From contig NZ_BDBI01000035.1 in NCBI RefSeq assembly GCF_001612905.1, positions 1 to 64,000 of the forward strand: a DNA stretch of 64,000 bases. Direction: 5' to 3'. Positions 23,811 to 31,440 of this stretch are shown here, one piece after another. Origin of the DNA: Nocardia ignorata NBRC 108230. Its GTDB lineage: Bacteria > Actinomycetota > Actinomycetes > Mycobacteriales > Mycobacteriaceae. The notes beneath the pieces were generated by a model that did not search any database, was not told where the DNA came from, and saw nothing but the letters and a program-made list of their open reading frames with translations. A program made the position numbers and the translations under genes. The number at the start of each line of letters is the position of its first letter. Position 1 is the first letter of the stretch.

Positions 23811-24482
23811 TCAGCGATGGGGCCGCGGCGCAGGCACGGGCTGCGGCACCAGCACGCGCACGAGTTCGCGCAACGCGGCAGGCAGGTCGGCCGCCGAACC
23901 GCTCCCGGCGCGCACCCGAATCTCGAGCTCCGGCGCGGAACCCCGATCCTTCTCCGGCCGGGCCCGCTGCCGGGCAGGCGCCGCCGATCCGAGATCGTGC
24001 ACGGTCACCCGCACCGGAACCGGCGCCGGAACCAGCGACCCCTTCGGCATCTCCCCGGGTCGCAGCATCGGCGCCTTGCCACAGGAACCGGGTCGCCGCA
24101 CCGGCACCCGCTCGCCGCCGTCGACCGGACCTTCGACACCGTCACACCCCGCCGGAATCCCGGCACCAACGCCTCCCTCAGCGCCCGCCGTGGCACACGG
24201 GCTGCCGGCAGCGTCGACCCCGGTAGGCCGTGGCGCGATTGCCCCCGGCACCACGATCACAACGACGGGCCCAGGCGCCGCTCTCTCATCAGGCGGTGGC
24301 GGTGCGGCAGGGATCGAGCCCGGTGCCGCCGCCCGAGATCGTGGGGAAACGACCTCCCCGTCACCCGGTGGCTGCGCGAGGACCGCGCACACCGGGGCTG
24401 GATGACCGGCCGCCGGCGCCGCTACACCCACCGCGCAGAGGAGAGGAAAGGTGGTGATCAGGACGCGCGTCAATGTGTTCAT
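23811..24482 (-). CDS. proline-rich secreted protein of unknown function
   Basis: A 223-residue protein with a probable signal peptide (LITTFPLLCAVGVAAPAAGH) and a low-complexity, Pro/Ala/Gly-rich mature part containing several Cys (PAPVCAV, SPCATAG, GCDGVEG, PGSCGKAP), without a domain I recognise. It could be a cell-wall-associated protein. It lies 11 nt upstream of the M23 peptidase on the same strand, so both may be exported together. Strong coding bias on this strand and the signal peptide favour a real gene, but other readings through this GC-rich region are open. Confidence 0.6.
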   Translation of the reverse strand: MNTLTRVLITTFPLLCAVGVAAPAAGHPAPVCAVLAQPPGDGEVVSPRSRAAAPGSIPAAPPPPDERAAPGPVVVIVVPGAIAPRPTGVDAAGSPCATAGAEGGVGAGIPAGCDGVEGPVDGGERVPVRRPGSCGKAPMLRPGEMPKGSLVPAPVPVRVTVHDLGSAAPARQRARPEKDRGSAPELEIRVRAGSGSAADLPAALRELVRVLVPQPVPAPRPHR

Positions 24483-24532
24483 GGCACAACTGTCGGCCCC
24501 GCGATCCCCGAGCGGGACAACGATTTCCCGAT

Positions 24533-24560
24533 TGTGGACAACTTCGGCACATGTGGATAT
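24533..24560 (-). promoter_or_regulatory. two DnaA boxes upstream of rpsB
   Basis: TGTGGACAA (24533-24541) is the complement of TTGTCCACA, the actinobacterial DnaA box; TGTGGATAT (24552-24560) is 8/9 to the complement of TTATCCACA. They are 10 nt apart and about 50 nt upstream of the rpsB -35 region. Confidence 0.5.
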
Positions 24561-24601
24561 CGCGCACTTCACCACGGAAATGCCCGGTCGGCGAGCAGGC
24601 T

Positions 24602-24634
24602 CGATTTCGGCCCTGGCCCGTCGCCGCGTAGACT
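24602..24634 (+). promoter_or_regulatory. rpsB promoter
   Basis: CGATTTCGG (24602-24610) resembles the upstream block of the rpsP and rplS promoters, and TAGACT (24629-24634) is a good -10, with 18 nt between TTTCGG and TAGACT. The start would be near 24641, giving a leader of about 255 nt before rpsB. Such a long leader leaves room for S2-dependent control, as known for rpsB in other bacteria. Confidence 0.6.
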
Positions 24635-24895
24635 GAACGAGCGGTTTGTGCTCAGCAGCAACACGTGTGCACGGCACGGACCGACTTCGCGCGCCACCCG
24701 TGCTCGTCCATCCGGTCGTCGCTCGCAACGCAGACGGTCCGCGAGGGCATGTCAGCGCGAGTTCTCCAGCGGATGAACAGTGAAATCGCCGGCTGGTCCC
24801 GATCACGTCGATCGGGTCCGGTGGTTTCGGTGGCGCCAGGGCAGTCGATCGCCGATCGGCTGCGTCAACCGGCAACGAAAGAGGGTACGGGAGCT

Positions 24896-25777
24896 ATGGC
24901 TGTCGTAACTATGAAGCAGCTGCTCGACAGCGGCGCGCACTTCGGGCACCAGACTCGTCGGTGGAACCCGAAGATGAAGCGGTTCATCTTCACCGACCGC
25001 AACGGCATCTACATCATCGACCTGCAGCAGACGCTGACCTACATCGACAAGGCCTACGAGTTCGTCAAGGAGACCGTCGCCCACGGTGGCACCGTTCTCT
25101 TCGTCGGCACCAAGAAGCAGGCCCAGGAGTCGATCGCGGCCGAGGCGACTCGCGTCGGTATGCCCTACGTCAACCAGCGCTGGCTGGGTGGCATGCTCAC
25201 CAACTTCTCGACCGTCCACAAGCGCCTGCAGCGCCTGAAGGAGCTCGAGGCCATGGAGCAGACCGGTGGCTTCGAGGGTCGCACCAAGAAGGAAATCCTC
25301 ATGCTCACGCGTGAGATGACCAAGCTGGATCGCACCCTCGGTGGTATCCGCGACATGGCCAAGGTGCCCTCGGCCATCTGGGTCGTCGACACCAACAAGG
25401 AGCACATCGCCGTCGGTGAGGCTCGCAAGCTGAACATCCCGGTCATCGCGATCCTGGACACCAACTGCGATCCCGACCTGGTCGACTACCCGATCCCGGG
25501 TAACGACGACGCGATCCGTTCCGCCGCTCTGCTCACCAAGGTCGTCGCCTCCGCGGTGGCCGAGGGCGTGCAGGCCCGCGCGGGCCGCGCTTCCGGCGAT
25601 TCGAAGCCCGAAGCCGGCGCAGGCGAGCCCCTCGCCGAGTGGGAGCAGGAGCTGCTGGCTCAGGCGACCCCGGCCGCTGAAGCCCCCGCCGCCGAGGCCC
25701 CGGCCGCCGAGACCCCGGCCGAAGCCGCTGCCGAGGTGAAGGCCGACCCGGCCCAGCACACCCCGGCTGACTTCTGA
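24896..25777 (+). CDS. rpsB: 30S ribosomal protein S2
   Basis: S2 of the small subunit. The 293-residue protein matches the family through residue 225 (MKQLLDSGAHFGHQTRRWNP, NQRWLGGMLTNFSTV, PVIAILDTNCDPDLVDYPIP, GNDDAIRSAALL), followed by an actinobacterial Ala/Glu/Pro-rich C-terminal extension with repeated APAAE units. The ATG follows GAGGGTACGGGAGCT. It leads the rpsB-tsf pair; a large hairpin lies between them. Confidence 0.98.
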   Translation: MAVVTMKQLLDSGAHFGHQTRRWNPKMKRFIFTDRNGIYIIDLQQTLTYIDKAYEFVKETVAHGGTVLFVGTKKQAQESIAAEATRVGMPYVNQRWLGGMLTNFSTVHKRLQRLKELEAMEQTGGFEGRTKKEILMLTREMTKLDRTLGGIRDMAKVPSAIWVVDTNKEHIAVGEARKLNIPVIAILDTNCDPDLVDYPIPGNDDAIRSAALLTKVVASAVAEGVQARAGRASGDSKPEAGAGEPLAEWEQELLAQATPAAEAPAAEAPAAETPAEAAAEVKADPAQHTPADF

Positions 25778-25798
25778 GCTGATCGGTAGCTCTACGTT

Positions 25799-25841
25799 CA
25801 CCTTGCCGGCCCTTCTGAGTTCAGAAGCGGTCGGCAAGGTG
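25799..25841 (+). terminator. attenuator-like hairpin between rpsB and tsf
   Basis: CACCTTGCCG (25799-25808) pairs with CGGCAAGGTG (25832-25841), enclosing CTTCTGA/TCAGAAG (25812-25818 with 25821-25827). It is followed by the 12-bp palindrome GGTGTTAACACC (25841-25852). No long T-run follows, so it may attenuate or protect the mRNA 3' end rather than terminate fully. Confidence 0.65.
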
Positions 25842-25885
25842 GTGTTAACACCCAAGCACCCCACACACGAGGAGGCTCGCCCCCG

Positions 25886-26710
25886 ATGGCGAACTACACC
25901 GCTGCTGATGTGAAGCGGCTCCGGGAGCTCACCGGCTCCGGCATGATGGACTGCAAGAACGCGCTGGCCGAGTCCGACGGCGACTTCGACAAGGCCGTCG
26001 AGGTCCTGCGCATCAAGGGCGCCAAGGATGTCGGTAAGCGCGCCGAGCGCGCCACCGCCGAGGGTCTGGTCATCGCCAAGGACGGCGTCATGATCGAGAT
26101 CAACTCCGAGACCGACTTCGTCGCCAAGAACGCCGAGTTCCAGGAGCTGGCCGACGCGATCGTCACCGCGGCCGCCGCTGCCAAGCCGGCCGATCTGGAC
26201 GCCCTCAAGGCGCTGAAGCTGGACAACAGCACCGTCGACGAGGCCGTGCAGGCGCTGGCCGCCAAGATCGGCGAGAAGCTGGAACTGCGTCGCGTCGTGT
26301 CCTTCGACGGCCCGGTCGCCACCTACCTGCACAAGCGTGCCTCGGACCTGCCGCCCGCCGTCGGCGTGCTGGTCGAGTACGAGGGTGAAGGCGACGCCGC
26401 CGCCGAGGCCGCTCGCGCCGCGGGCATGCAGGTCGCCGCGCTCAAGGCCAAGTACCTGACCCGCGACGAGGTGCCCGCCGAGACCGTCGAGAACGAGCGC
26501 CGCATCGCCGAGCAGACCGCGCGCGAAGAGGGCAAGCCCGACGCCGCACTGCCGAAGATCGTCGAAGGCCGCGTCAACGGCTTCTTCAAGGACGTCGTCC
26601 TGCTCGAGCAGGCCGCCGTCACCGACTCCAAGAAGACCGTCAAGGCCCTTCTGGAGGACGCGGGCGTGACCGTGAAGCGTTTCGCGCGCTTCGAGGTCGG
26701 CCAGGCCTGA
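25886..26710 (+). CDS. tsf: elongation factor Ts
   Basis: EF-Ts, the guanine-nucleotide exchange factor of EF-Tu. The 274-residue product has the N-terminal UBA-like domain with the signature LRELTGSGMMDCKNAL and the core motif INSETDFVAKNAEF; the end is GVTVKRFARFEVGQA. It starts at ATG with GAGGAGG upstream. A canonical intrinsic terminator follows at 26724-26756. Confidence 0.98.
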   Translation: MANYTAADVKRLRELTGSGMMDCKNALAESDGDFDKAVEVLRIKGAKDVGKRAERATAEGLVIAKDGVMIEINSETDFVAKNAEFQELADAIVTAAAAAKPADLDALKALKLDNSTVDEAVQALAAKIGEKLELRRVVSFDGPVATYLHKRASDLPPAVGVLVEYEGEGDAAAEAARAAGMQVAALKAKYLTRDEVPAETVENERRIAEQTAREEGKPDAALPKIVEGRVNGFFKDVVLLEQAAVTDSKKTVKALLEDAGVTVKRFARFEVGQA

Positions 26711-26723
26711 TCAGGCCATCCGA

Positions 26724-26756
26724 CGCCCCCGATGCGCTCAGCATCGGGGGCGTTTT
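26724..26756 (+). terminator. rho-independent terminator of rpsB-tsf
   Basis: A perfect 12-bp stem CGCCCCCGATGC/GCATCGGGGGCG with loop GCTCA is followed by TTTT. It is the clearest intrinsic terminator in the window. Confidence 0.92.
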
Positions 26757-26929
26757 GCCGTGCGCCGCCGACGCGCGGACCGACCCGGCGCGGGCCGCGC
26801 GCGAGGGGGTCTTGTGTGGTGGCGGTAACCGGATAAGGCAGGATGGATGCCGCTCTGCCTTGCTGTGCGGCCTGCTCCGCGCGCCCGCAGTTCGAACCGA
26901 TCTCACCTCGCCGAAGGAGACGAACACCC

Positions 26930-27658
26930 ATGACCGACCCGGGTAACGACCGCCCTGGATATCGCCGGGTGCTGCTGAAGCTGGGTGGGGAGATGTTCGG
27001 TGGCGGTGGTGTCGGGCTCGATCCCGATGTCGTGCAGACCGTGGCCGAGCAGATCGCCGAGATCGTCGAGACCGGCGTCCAGGTGGCCGTGGTGATCGGT
27101 GGCGGCAACTTCTTCCGCGGCGCCGAGCTCGAGGAGCGCGGCATGGAACGTGCCCGCTCCGACTACATGGGCATGCTCGGCACCGTGATGAACAGCCTTG
27201 CGCTACAAGACTTCCTGCAGCAGCAGGGGGTGGATACGCGCGTGCAGACCGCCATCACGATGGGCCAGGTCGCCGAGCCGTACCTCCCGCTGCGCGCCAA
27301 GCGGCACCTGGAGAAGGGTCGCGTGGTGATCTTCGGTGCGGGCATGGGCATGCCCTACTTCTCCACCGACACGACCGCGGCCCAGCGTGCGCTCGAGATC
27401 GGCGCCGACGTGGTGCTGATGGCCAAGGCGGTCGACGGCGTGTTCGACGCAGACCCCCGCGTGGAGAAGAACGCGAGCATGTATACCGAGATCACGTACA
27501 AGGAAGTACTCGAAAAGGGCCTGAAGGTGGCCGATGCCACGTGCTTCAGCCTGTGCATGGACAACCAAATGCCGATTCTGGTGTTCAATTTGTTGACCAA
27601 GGGCAATATTGCCCGTGCGGTAGCCGGTGAACACATCGGCACCTTGGTTCGGTCCTGA
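26930..27658 (+). CDS. pyrH: UMP kinase
   Basis: PyrH phosphorylates UMP to UDP with ATP in pyrimidine nucleotide synthesis; it is a hexameric amino-acid-kinase-fold enzyme regulated by GTP and UTP in many bacteria. The 242-residue product shows RVLLKLGGEMFGG, VVIGGGNFFRGAEL, GMGMPYFSTDTTAAQRALEI and AKAVDGVFDADPR. The ATG at 26930 has AAGGAGA upstream; a longer reading from 26843 adds a Cys/Arg-rich segment unlike the family. It is followed by frr after about 50 nt. Confidence 0.97.
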   Translation: MTDPGNDRPGYRRVLLKLGGEMFGGGGVGLDPDVVQTVAEQIAEIVETGVQVAVVIGGGNFFRGAELEERGMERARSDYMGMLGTVMNSLALQDFLQQQGVDTRVQTAITMGQVAEPYLPLRAKRHLEKGRVVIFGAGMGMPYFSTDTTAAQRALEIGADVVLMAKAVDGVFDADPRVEKNASMYTEITYKEVLEKGLKVADATCFSLCMDNQMPILVFNLLTKGNIARAVAGEHIGTLVRS

Positions 27659-27707
27659 CCCCGCACTCGCGGACGATGACGATGACGACGCTGTGGAGGA
27701 ACCGGTC

Positions 27708-28265
27708 GTGATTGATGAAGCGCTCTTCGATGCCGAGGAGAAAATGGAGAAGGCCGTCTCGGTAGCGAAGGACGATCTGGGCAGCATCCGCACCGGGCGC
27801 GCCAACCCGGGCATGTTCACCCGGGTCCTGGTCGACTACTACGGCACGCCGACGCCGATCACCCAGATGTCCAGCATCTCCGTGCCGGAGCCGCGCATGG
27901 TGGTGATCAAGCCCTACGAGCAGAGCCAGCTCGGTCCGATCGAGAACGCCATCCGCAACTCCGATCTCGGCGTGAACCCCACCAACAACGGTGACATCCT
28001 GCGCATCACGGTCCCGCAGCTCACCGAGGAGCGGCGCCGCGAGATGGTCAAGATGGCCAAGGGCAAGGGCGAGGACGCCAAGGTCTCGATCCGCAACGTC
28101 CGTCGCAAGGCGATGGAAGAACTCGGCCGGATCCAGAAGGATGGTGAAGCGGGCGAGGACGAGGTCGGGCGCGCCGAGAAGGAGCTCGACAAGACCACCG
28201 CCAAGTACGTGGGCCAGATCGACGAGCTGGTCAAGCACAAGGAAGCCGAACTGCTCGAGGTCTGA
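27708..28265 (+). CDS. frr: ribosome recycling factor
   Basis: RRF splits post-termination ribosomes with EF-G. The 185-residue product has the family length and motifs: EKAVSVAKDDLGSIRTGRAN, PTPITQMSSISVPEPRMVVI and RRKAMEELGRIQKDGE. The GTG at 27708 has GGAGGA 7 nt upstream; an upstream in-frame start would add an acidic stretch (ALADDDDDDAVEEP) not found in the family. Part of pyrH-frr-cdsA. Confidence 0.97.
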   Translation: MIDEALFDAEEKMEKAVSVAKDDLGSIRTGRANPGMFTRVLVDYYGTPTPITQMSSISVPEPRMVVIKPYEQSQLGPIENAIRNSDLGVNPTNNGDILRITVPQLTEERRREMVKMAKGKGEDAKVSIRNVRRKAMEELGRIQKDGEAGEDEVGRAEKELDKTTAKYVGQIDELVKHKEAELLEV

Positions 28266-28315
28266 GCGCAGATCTCGCCAGTCCCGCTCGTGCGGGGGAT
28301 GAACGGAACGACGAG

Positions 28316-29287
28316 TTGAGCGACGGGACAATCGTGGCCGAAGACGCCGCCGCCACAGGTGCGGCACCGGAACCGGAATCGCCGCCGGACACGGTCGAGC
28401 CGACCGGCGCGGCCGTGGCAGGGGACGAACCCGGCGCGGCCGTGCCGCAGGAACAGCCGAAGGCTCCGGCATCGCGGGCGGGTCGCAACCTGCCCGCGGC
28501 GCTGGCGGTCGGCTTGGGCCTCGGGTTGTCGCTGATCGCGATCCTGTTGTTCGTCCCGAAGGTGTTCATCGGCGTCGCCGGTGTGGGTGTCGGCGTGGCC
28601 ATGTGGGAGGTCACCAAGCGGCTGCGCGAGGCCGACGTCCTGGTACCGCGCATCCCGTTGCTCGTCGGCGGGCAGGCGGTGTTCTGGCTCGGCTGGCCGT
28701 GGGGTGCGAGCGGGGTGCTCGGCGCGTTCGCCGCGACCGCGCTGACCTGCATGGTCTGGCGCCTGTTCGATCACGGCCTGAGTACCGCGCCACGGAACTT
28801 CCTGCGCGACACCGCGATCGCGATCTTCACGCTGTCCTGGATCCCGCTGCTCGCGGCGTTCTCGACGCTGCTGCTGCTCGAACCCGACGGCAACCTGCGG
28901 GTGCTCACATTCATGATCCTCGTCGTCTGCTCCGATGTCGGCGGTTACGTCGCAGGCGTGCTGTTCGGCAGGCATCCGATGGTGCCCGCGATCAGTCCGA
29001 AGAAGTCGTGGGAAGGGTTTTGCGGTTCGCTGGTGTTCAGCGTGATCGGTGGTCTGCTCACCGTCACGCTGCTGCTCGAGGCCAACTCGATGATCGGTGT
29101 GGTGCTCGGCGTCGGCCTGGTGGTCGTGGCGACCCTCGGCGACCTGATCGAGTCGCAGATCAAGCGCGAACTCGGCATCAAGGACATGGGCACGTTGCTG
29201 CCCGGGCACGGCGGGATCATGGACCGGCTCGACTCGATGCTGCCCTCGGCGTTCGTGTCGTGGCTGGTGCTCAGCGCGTTGGTCTGA
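28316..29287 (+). CDS. cdsA: phosphatidate cytidylyltransferase
   Basis: CdsA forms CDP-diacylglycerol from CTP and phosphatidic acid, the branch point to all phospholipids including phosphatidylinositol. The 323-residue protein has a low-complexity cytoplasmic N-terminus of about 60 residues, eight or so membrane spans, and the C-terminal signature IKRELGIKDMGTLLPGHGG followed by IMDRLDS. The TTG at 28316 gives MSDGTIV; a GTG at 28334 is an alternative start. The stop lies 5 nt from the convergent LapA-like gene. Confidence 0.96.
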   Translation: MSDGTIVAEDAAATGAAPEPESPPDTVEPTGAAVAGDEPGAAVPQEQPKAPASRAGRNLPAALAVGLGLGLSLIAILLFVPKVFIGVAGVGVGVAMWEVTKRLREADVLVPRIPLLVGGQAVFWLGWPWGASGVLGAFAATALTCMVWRLFDHGLSTAPRNFLRDTAIAIFTLSWIPLLAAFSTLLLLEPDGNLRVLTFMILVVCSDVGGYVAGVLFGRHPMVPAISPKKSWEGFCGSLVFSVIGGLLTVTLLLEANSMIGVVLGVGLVVVATLGDLIESQIKRELGIKDMGTLLPGHGGIMDRLDSMLPSAFVSWLVLSALV

Positions 29288-29292
29288 GGTGC

Positions 29293-29661
29293 TCAGGGTT
29301 GCCGGGCGGCATGGCGCAACTGCAGGATGCGGATGCCGCCGACCAGCCCCATCACCAGTGCGCCGAGGATCACCGACAGCAGCACCATGATTCCCAGCGG
29401 TAGCGAGAAGCTCCAGAACAGCAGCGTCACCTGCACCTTGTCGAGGTTCTGCAGGATGAAGATCAGCAGAATGATCCCGAAGATCGCGGCAGCCAGCAGC
29501 GCCATCCATGTGTAGCCGGTGCGAGACCGCACCAGCGCGTCCGGCTTCGGTCGCTTGAGGGGTGCGTGCTTCGCAGGCGCATGCTCGGGTTCTCGGCCGG
29601 CGGTGGGCTCGGCCTCAGGCTCGCGCGCCGGTGGCGTGCCTGATTCTGCGTTCGTGGACAT
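29293..29661 (-). CDS. LapA-domain (DUF1049) membrane protein
   Basis: A 122-residue protein with a Pro/Glu-rich cytoplasmic N-terminus and two membrane spans (MALLAAAIFGIILLIFILQN and PLGIMVLLSVILGALVMGLV) separated by the short loop LDKVQVTLLFWSFSL, the typical LapA/DUF1049 pattern. Its role here is unknown; E. coli LapA takes part in LPS control, which does not apply. Start at MSTNAESG; the longer reading upstream is unlikely. It converges with cdsA and diverges from rlmN. Confidence 0.85.
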   Translation of the reverse strand: MSTNAESGTPPAREPEAEPTAGREPEHAPAKHAPLKRPKPDALVRSRTGYTWMALLAAAIFGIILLIFILQNLDKVQVTLLFWSFSLPLGIMVLLSVILGALVMGLVGGIRILQLRHAARQP

Positions 29662-29762
29662 ACTTCGATCATGGCCGACCGCTATCACCGCTGCACGCAT
29701 CTTCTCGATAACGGCGCCCGGCGTGGCGGCCCGGTCGCGGCGTTTGGGACAATGGAGGAATT

Positions 29763-30872
29763 ATGGCCACCTCCCTGCCTCTCGTGTTCGATGCCCCGCG
29801 TCGCGGTATGCCGCCGCGCCACCTCGCCGACCTCGACGCGGACGAGCGCAAGGCCGCGGTGCAGGAGCTGGGCCTGCCGAAGTTCCGTGCCGATCAGCTG
29901 GCGCGCCAGTACTACGGCCGCCTGCAGTCCGATCCGGCGCAGATGACCGATCTGCCCGCCGACGTGCGCGAGAAGGTCGGCGAGACGCTGTTCCCGCCCC
30001 TGCTCGACGTGGTGCGTCACCTGGCCTGCGACGAGGGCGACACCCGCAAGACGCTCTGGCGCGCACACGACGGCACTCTGCTCGAGAGCGTGCTCATGCG
30101 CTACCCCGACCGCAATACGTTGTGCATCTCCAGCCAGGCGGGCTGCGGCATGGCGTGCCCGTTCTGTGCGACCGGGCAGGCGGGGCTCACCCGTAATCTG
30201 TCGACCGCCGAGATCGTCGACCAGGTGCGGGCCGCGGCTGCCGCCCTGCGCGACGGCGAGGTGCACGGCGGGCCGGGCCGGTTGTCCAACATCGTGTTCA
30301 TGGGCATGGGTGAGCCGCTGGCCAACTACAAGCGCGTGGTGAACGCGGTGCGCCGCATCACCGCCCCCGCCCCCGACGGTCTGGGCATCTCGCAACGTTC
30401 GGTGACGGTGTCGACCGTCGGGCTGGCGCCCGCCATTCGCAAGCTGGCCGACGAGGACATGTCGGTGCGGCTCGCCGTCTCCCTGCACACCCCTGACGAC
30501 GAACTGCGCGACACCCTGGTCCCGGTGAACAACCGCTGGCCCATCTCCGAGGTCCTCGACGCCGCCCGCTACTACGCCGACAAGTCGGGCCGCCGTGTCT
30601 CCATCGAATACGCCCTGATCCGCGATGTGAACGACCAGCCGTGGCGCGCCGACATGCTCGGCAAGAAACTCCACAAGGCCCTCGGCCCCCTGGTCCACGT
30701 GAACCTGATCCCCCTCAACCCGACCCCGGGCAGCGAGTGGGACGCCAGCCCGAAGCCGGTCGAGAAGGAGTTCGTACGCCGCGTGATCGCCCAGGGTGTG
30801 TCCTGCACAGTGCGCGATACCCGCGGCCAGGAGATCGCCGCGGCCTGCGGTCAGTTGGCGGCCGAGGGCTGA
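29763..30872 (+). CDS. rlmN: dual-specificity 23S rRNA/tRNA adenine-C2 methyltransferase RlmN
   Basis: A radical-SAM enzyme that methylates C2 of A2503 in 23S rRNA and A37 in tRNA. The 369-residue product has the N-terminal helical domain, the [4Fe-4S] motif CGMACPFC, MGMGEPLANYKRVVNAVRRI, and the C-terminal Cys region VSCTVRDTRGQEIAAACGQL holding the resolving and acceptor cysteines. A GACAAT -10 ends 9 nt before the ATG, with GGAGG between, so the leader is only 3 nt or the gene uses that Shine-Dalgarno from a longer transcript. A2503 methylation borders the peptidyl-transferase centre. Confidence 0.96.
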   Translation: MATSLPLVFDAPRRGMPPRHLADLDADERKAAVQELGLPKFRADQLARQYYGRLQSDPAQMTDLPADVREKVGETLFPPLLDVVRHLACDEGDTRKTLWRAHDGTLLESVLMRYPDRNTLCISSQAGCGMACPFCATGQAGLTRNLSTAEIVDQVRAAAAALRDGEVHGGPGRLSNIVFMGMGEPLANYKRVVNAVRRITAPAPDGLGISQRSVTVSTVGLAPAIRKLADEDMSVRLAVSLHTPDDELRDTLVPVNNRWPISEVLDAARYYADKSGRRVSIEYALIRDVNDQPWRADMLGKKLHKALGPLVHVNLIPLNPTPGSEWDASPKPVEKEFVRRVIAQGVSCTVRDTRGQEIAAACGQLAAEG

Positions 30873-30944
30873 TTTTGAAACTGTTGCGGCCCAGGCGTTA
30901 TCGTCGCGGGACCGCAACGATGCGCCGGTCCGAGATCGTTGACT

Positions 30945-31367
30945 ATGGCGCGCGAAACAGCCTCTGTCACAGTCACTGTCGAGCTCGAGGCGGGTAATGC
31001 CTCGCTGATGACGCTCGGGAAGATGCTGGGGCCGACCGGTGTCCCACCGTTCGAGGTCAAACGGAAATACGATGCGGCGACGGCGGATCGGCGCGGGGAG
31101 ATCATCCCTGCAGTCATCACTATCGATGCCCGCAAACGGTGGACCATGCGGCTCAAGACGCCGCCGACTGCCTCTCTCATCCGGGCCGCGCTCGGGCGGG
31201 CGGGTTCGCCGCAACCGGGGCACAAGGCGGTCGGGGCGCTCAGTCGCGATCAGCTGCGCCGCATCGCGATTCGCAAGTTGCCCGACCTCAACACCACCGA
31301 TGTCGACGCGGCGATGCGCATCGTGGCGGGTACGGCGCGGTCGATGGGTGTGCGGGTCGAAGAGTGA
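30945..31367 (+). CDS. divergent ribosomal protein L11 (uL11) paralogue
   Basis: A 140-residue uL11-family protein that is not the housekeeping rplK, which normally sits with nusG and rplA. The C-terminal rRNA-binding domain is well preserved (LPDLNTTDVDAAMRIVAGTA then RSMGVRVEE, and the KTPPTASLIRAALG segment). The N-terminal domain is altered: where L11 has the NPAPPVGPALGQ loop this protein reads NASLMTLGKMLGPTG (residues 18-32), losing the proline pair that contacts 23S rRNA and thiopeptide antibiotics. All frames are intact and the stop is in the family place. It lies between rlmN and two kinase genes with no other ribosomal genes. Function is unknown; a specialised ribosome, a regulator of the stringent response or thiopeptide tolerance are possibilities. 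Confidence 0.8.
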   Translation: MARETASVTVTVELEAGNASLMTLGKMLGPTGVPPFEVKRKYDAATADRRGEIIPAVITIDARKRWTMRLKTPPTASLIRAALGRAGSPQPGHKAVGALSRDQLRRIAIRKLPDLNTTDVDAAMRIVAGTARSMGVRVEE

Positions 31368-31440
31368 CCCGGACCCCGATGGCGTGGTGTGGCCTGCACT
31401 AAGTTGGGCCGGTAATCGATCGGTTCGACAACGGGGGATC

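Noticed and set aside
23344..24776. Long + strand frames antisense to the M23 peptidase and the proline-rich secreted protein.
   Set aside because: They have Arg/Pro-rich composition without a recognisable domain, while the - strand readings have signal peptides and, for M23, known motifs.
30883..30918. GTTGCGG/CCGCAAC inverted repeat before the L11 paralogue as a ribosomal-protein binding leader.
   Set aside because: The 22-nt loop and short stem are not convincing, and nothing resembles the L11-binding 23S rRNA fold.
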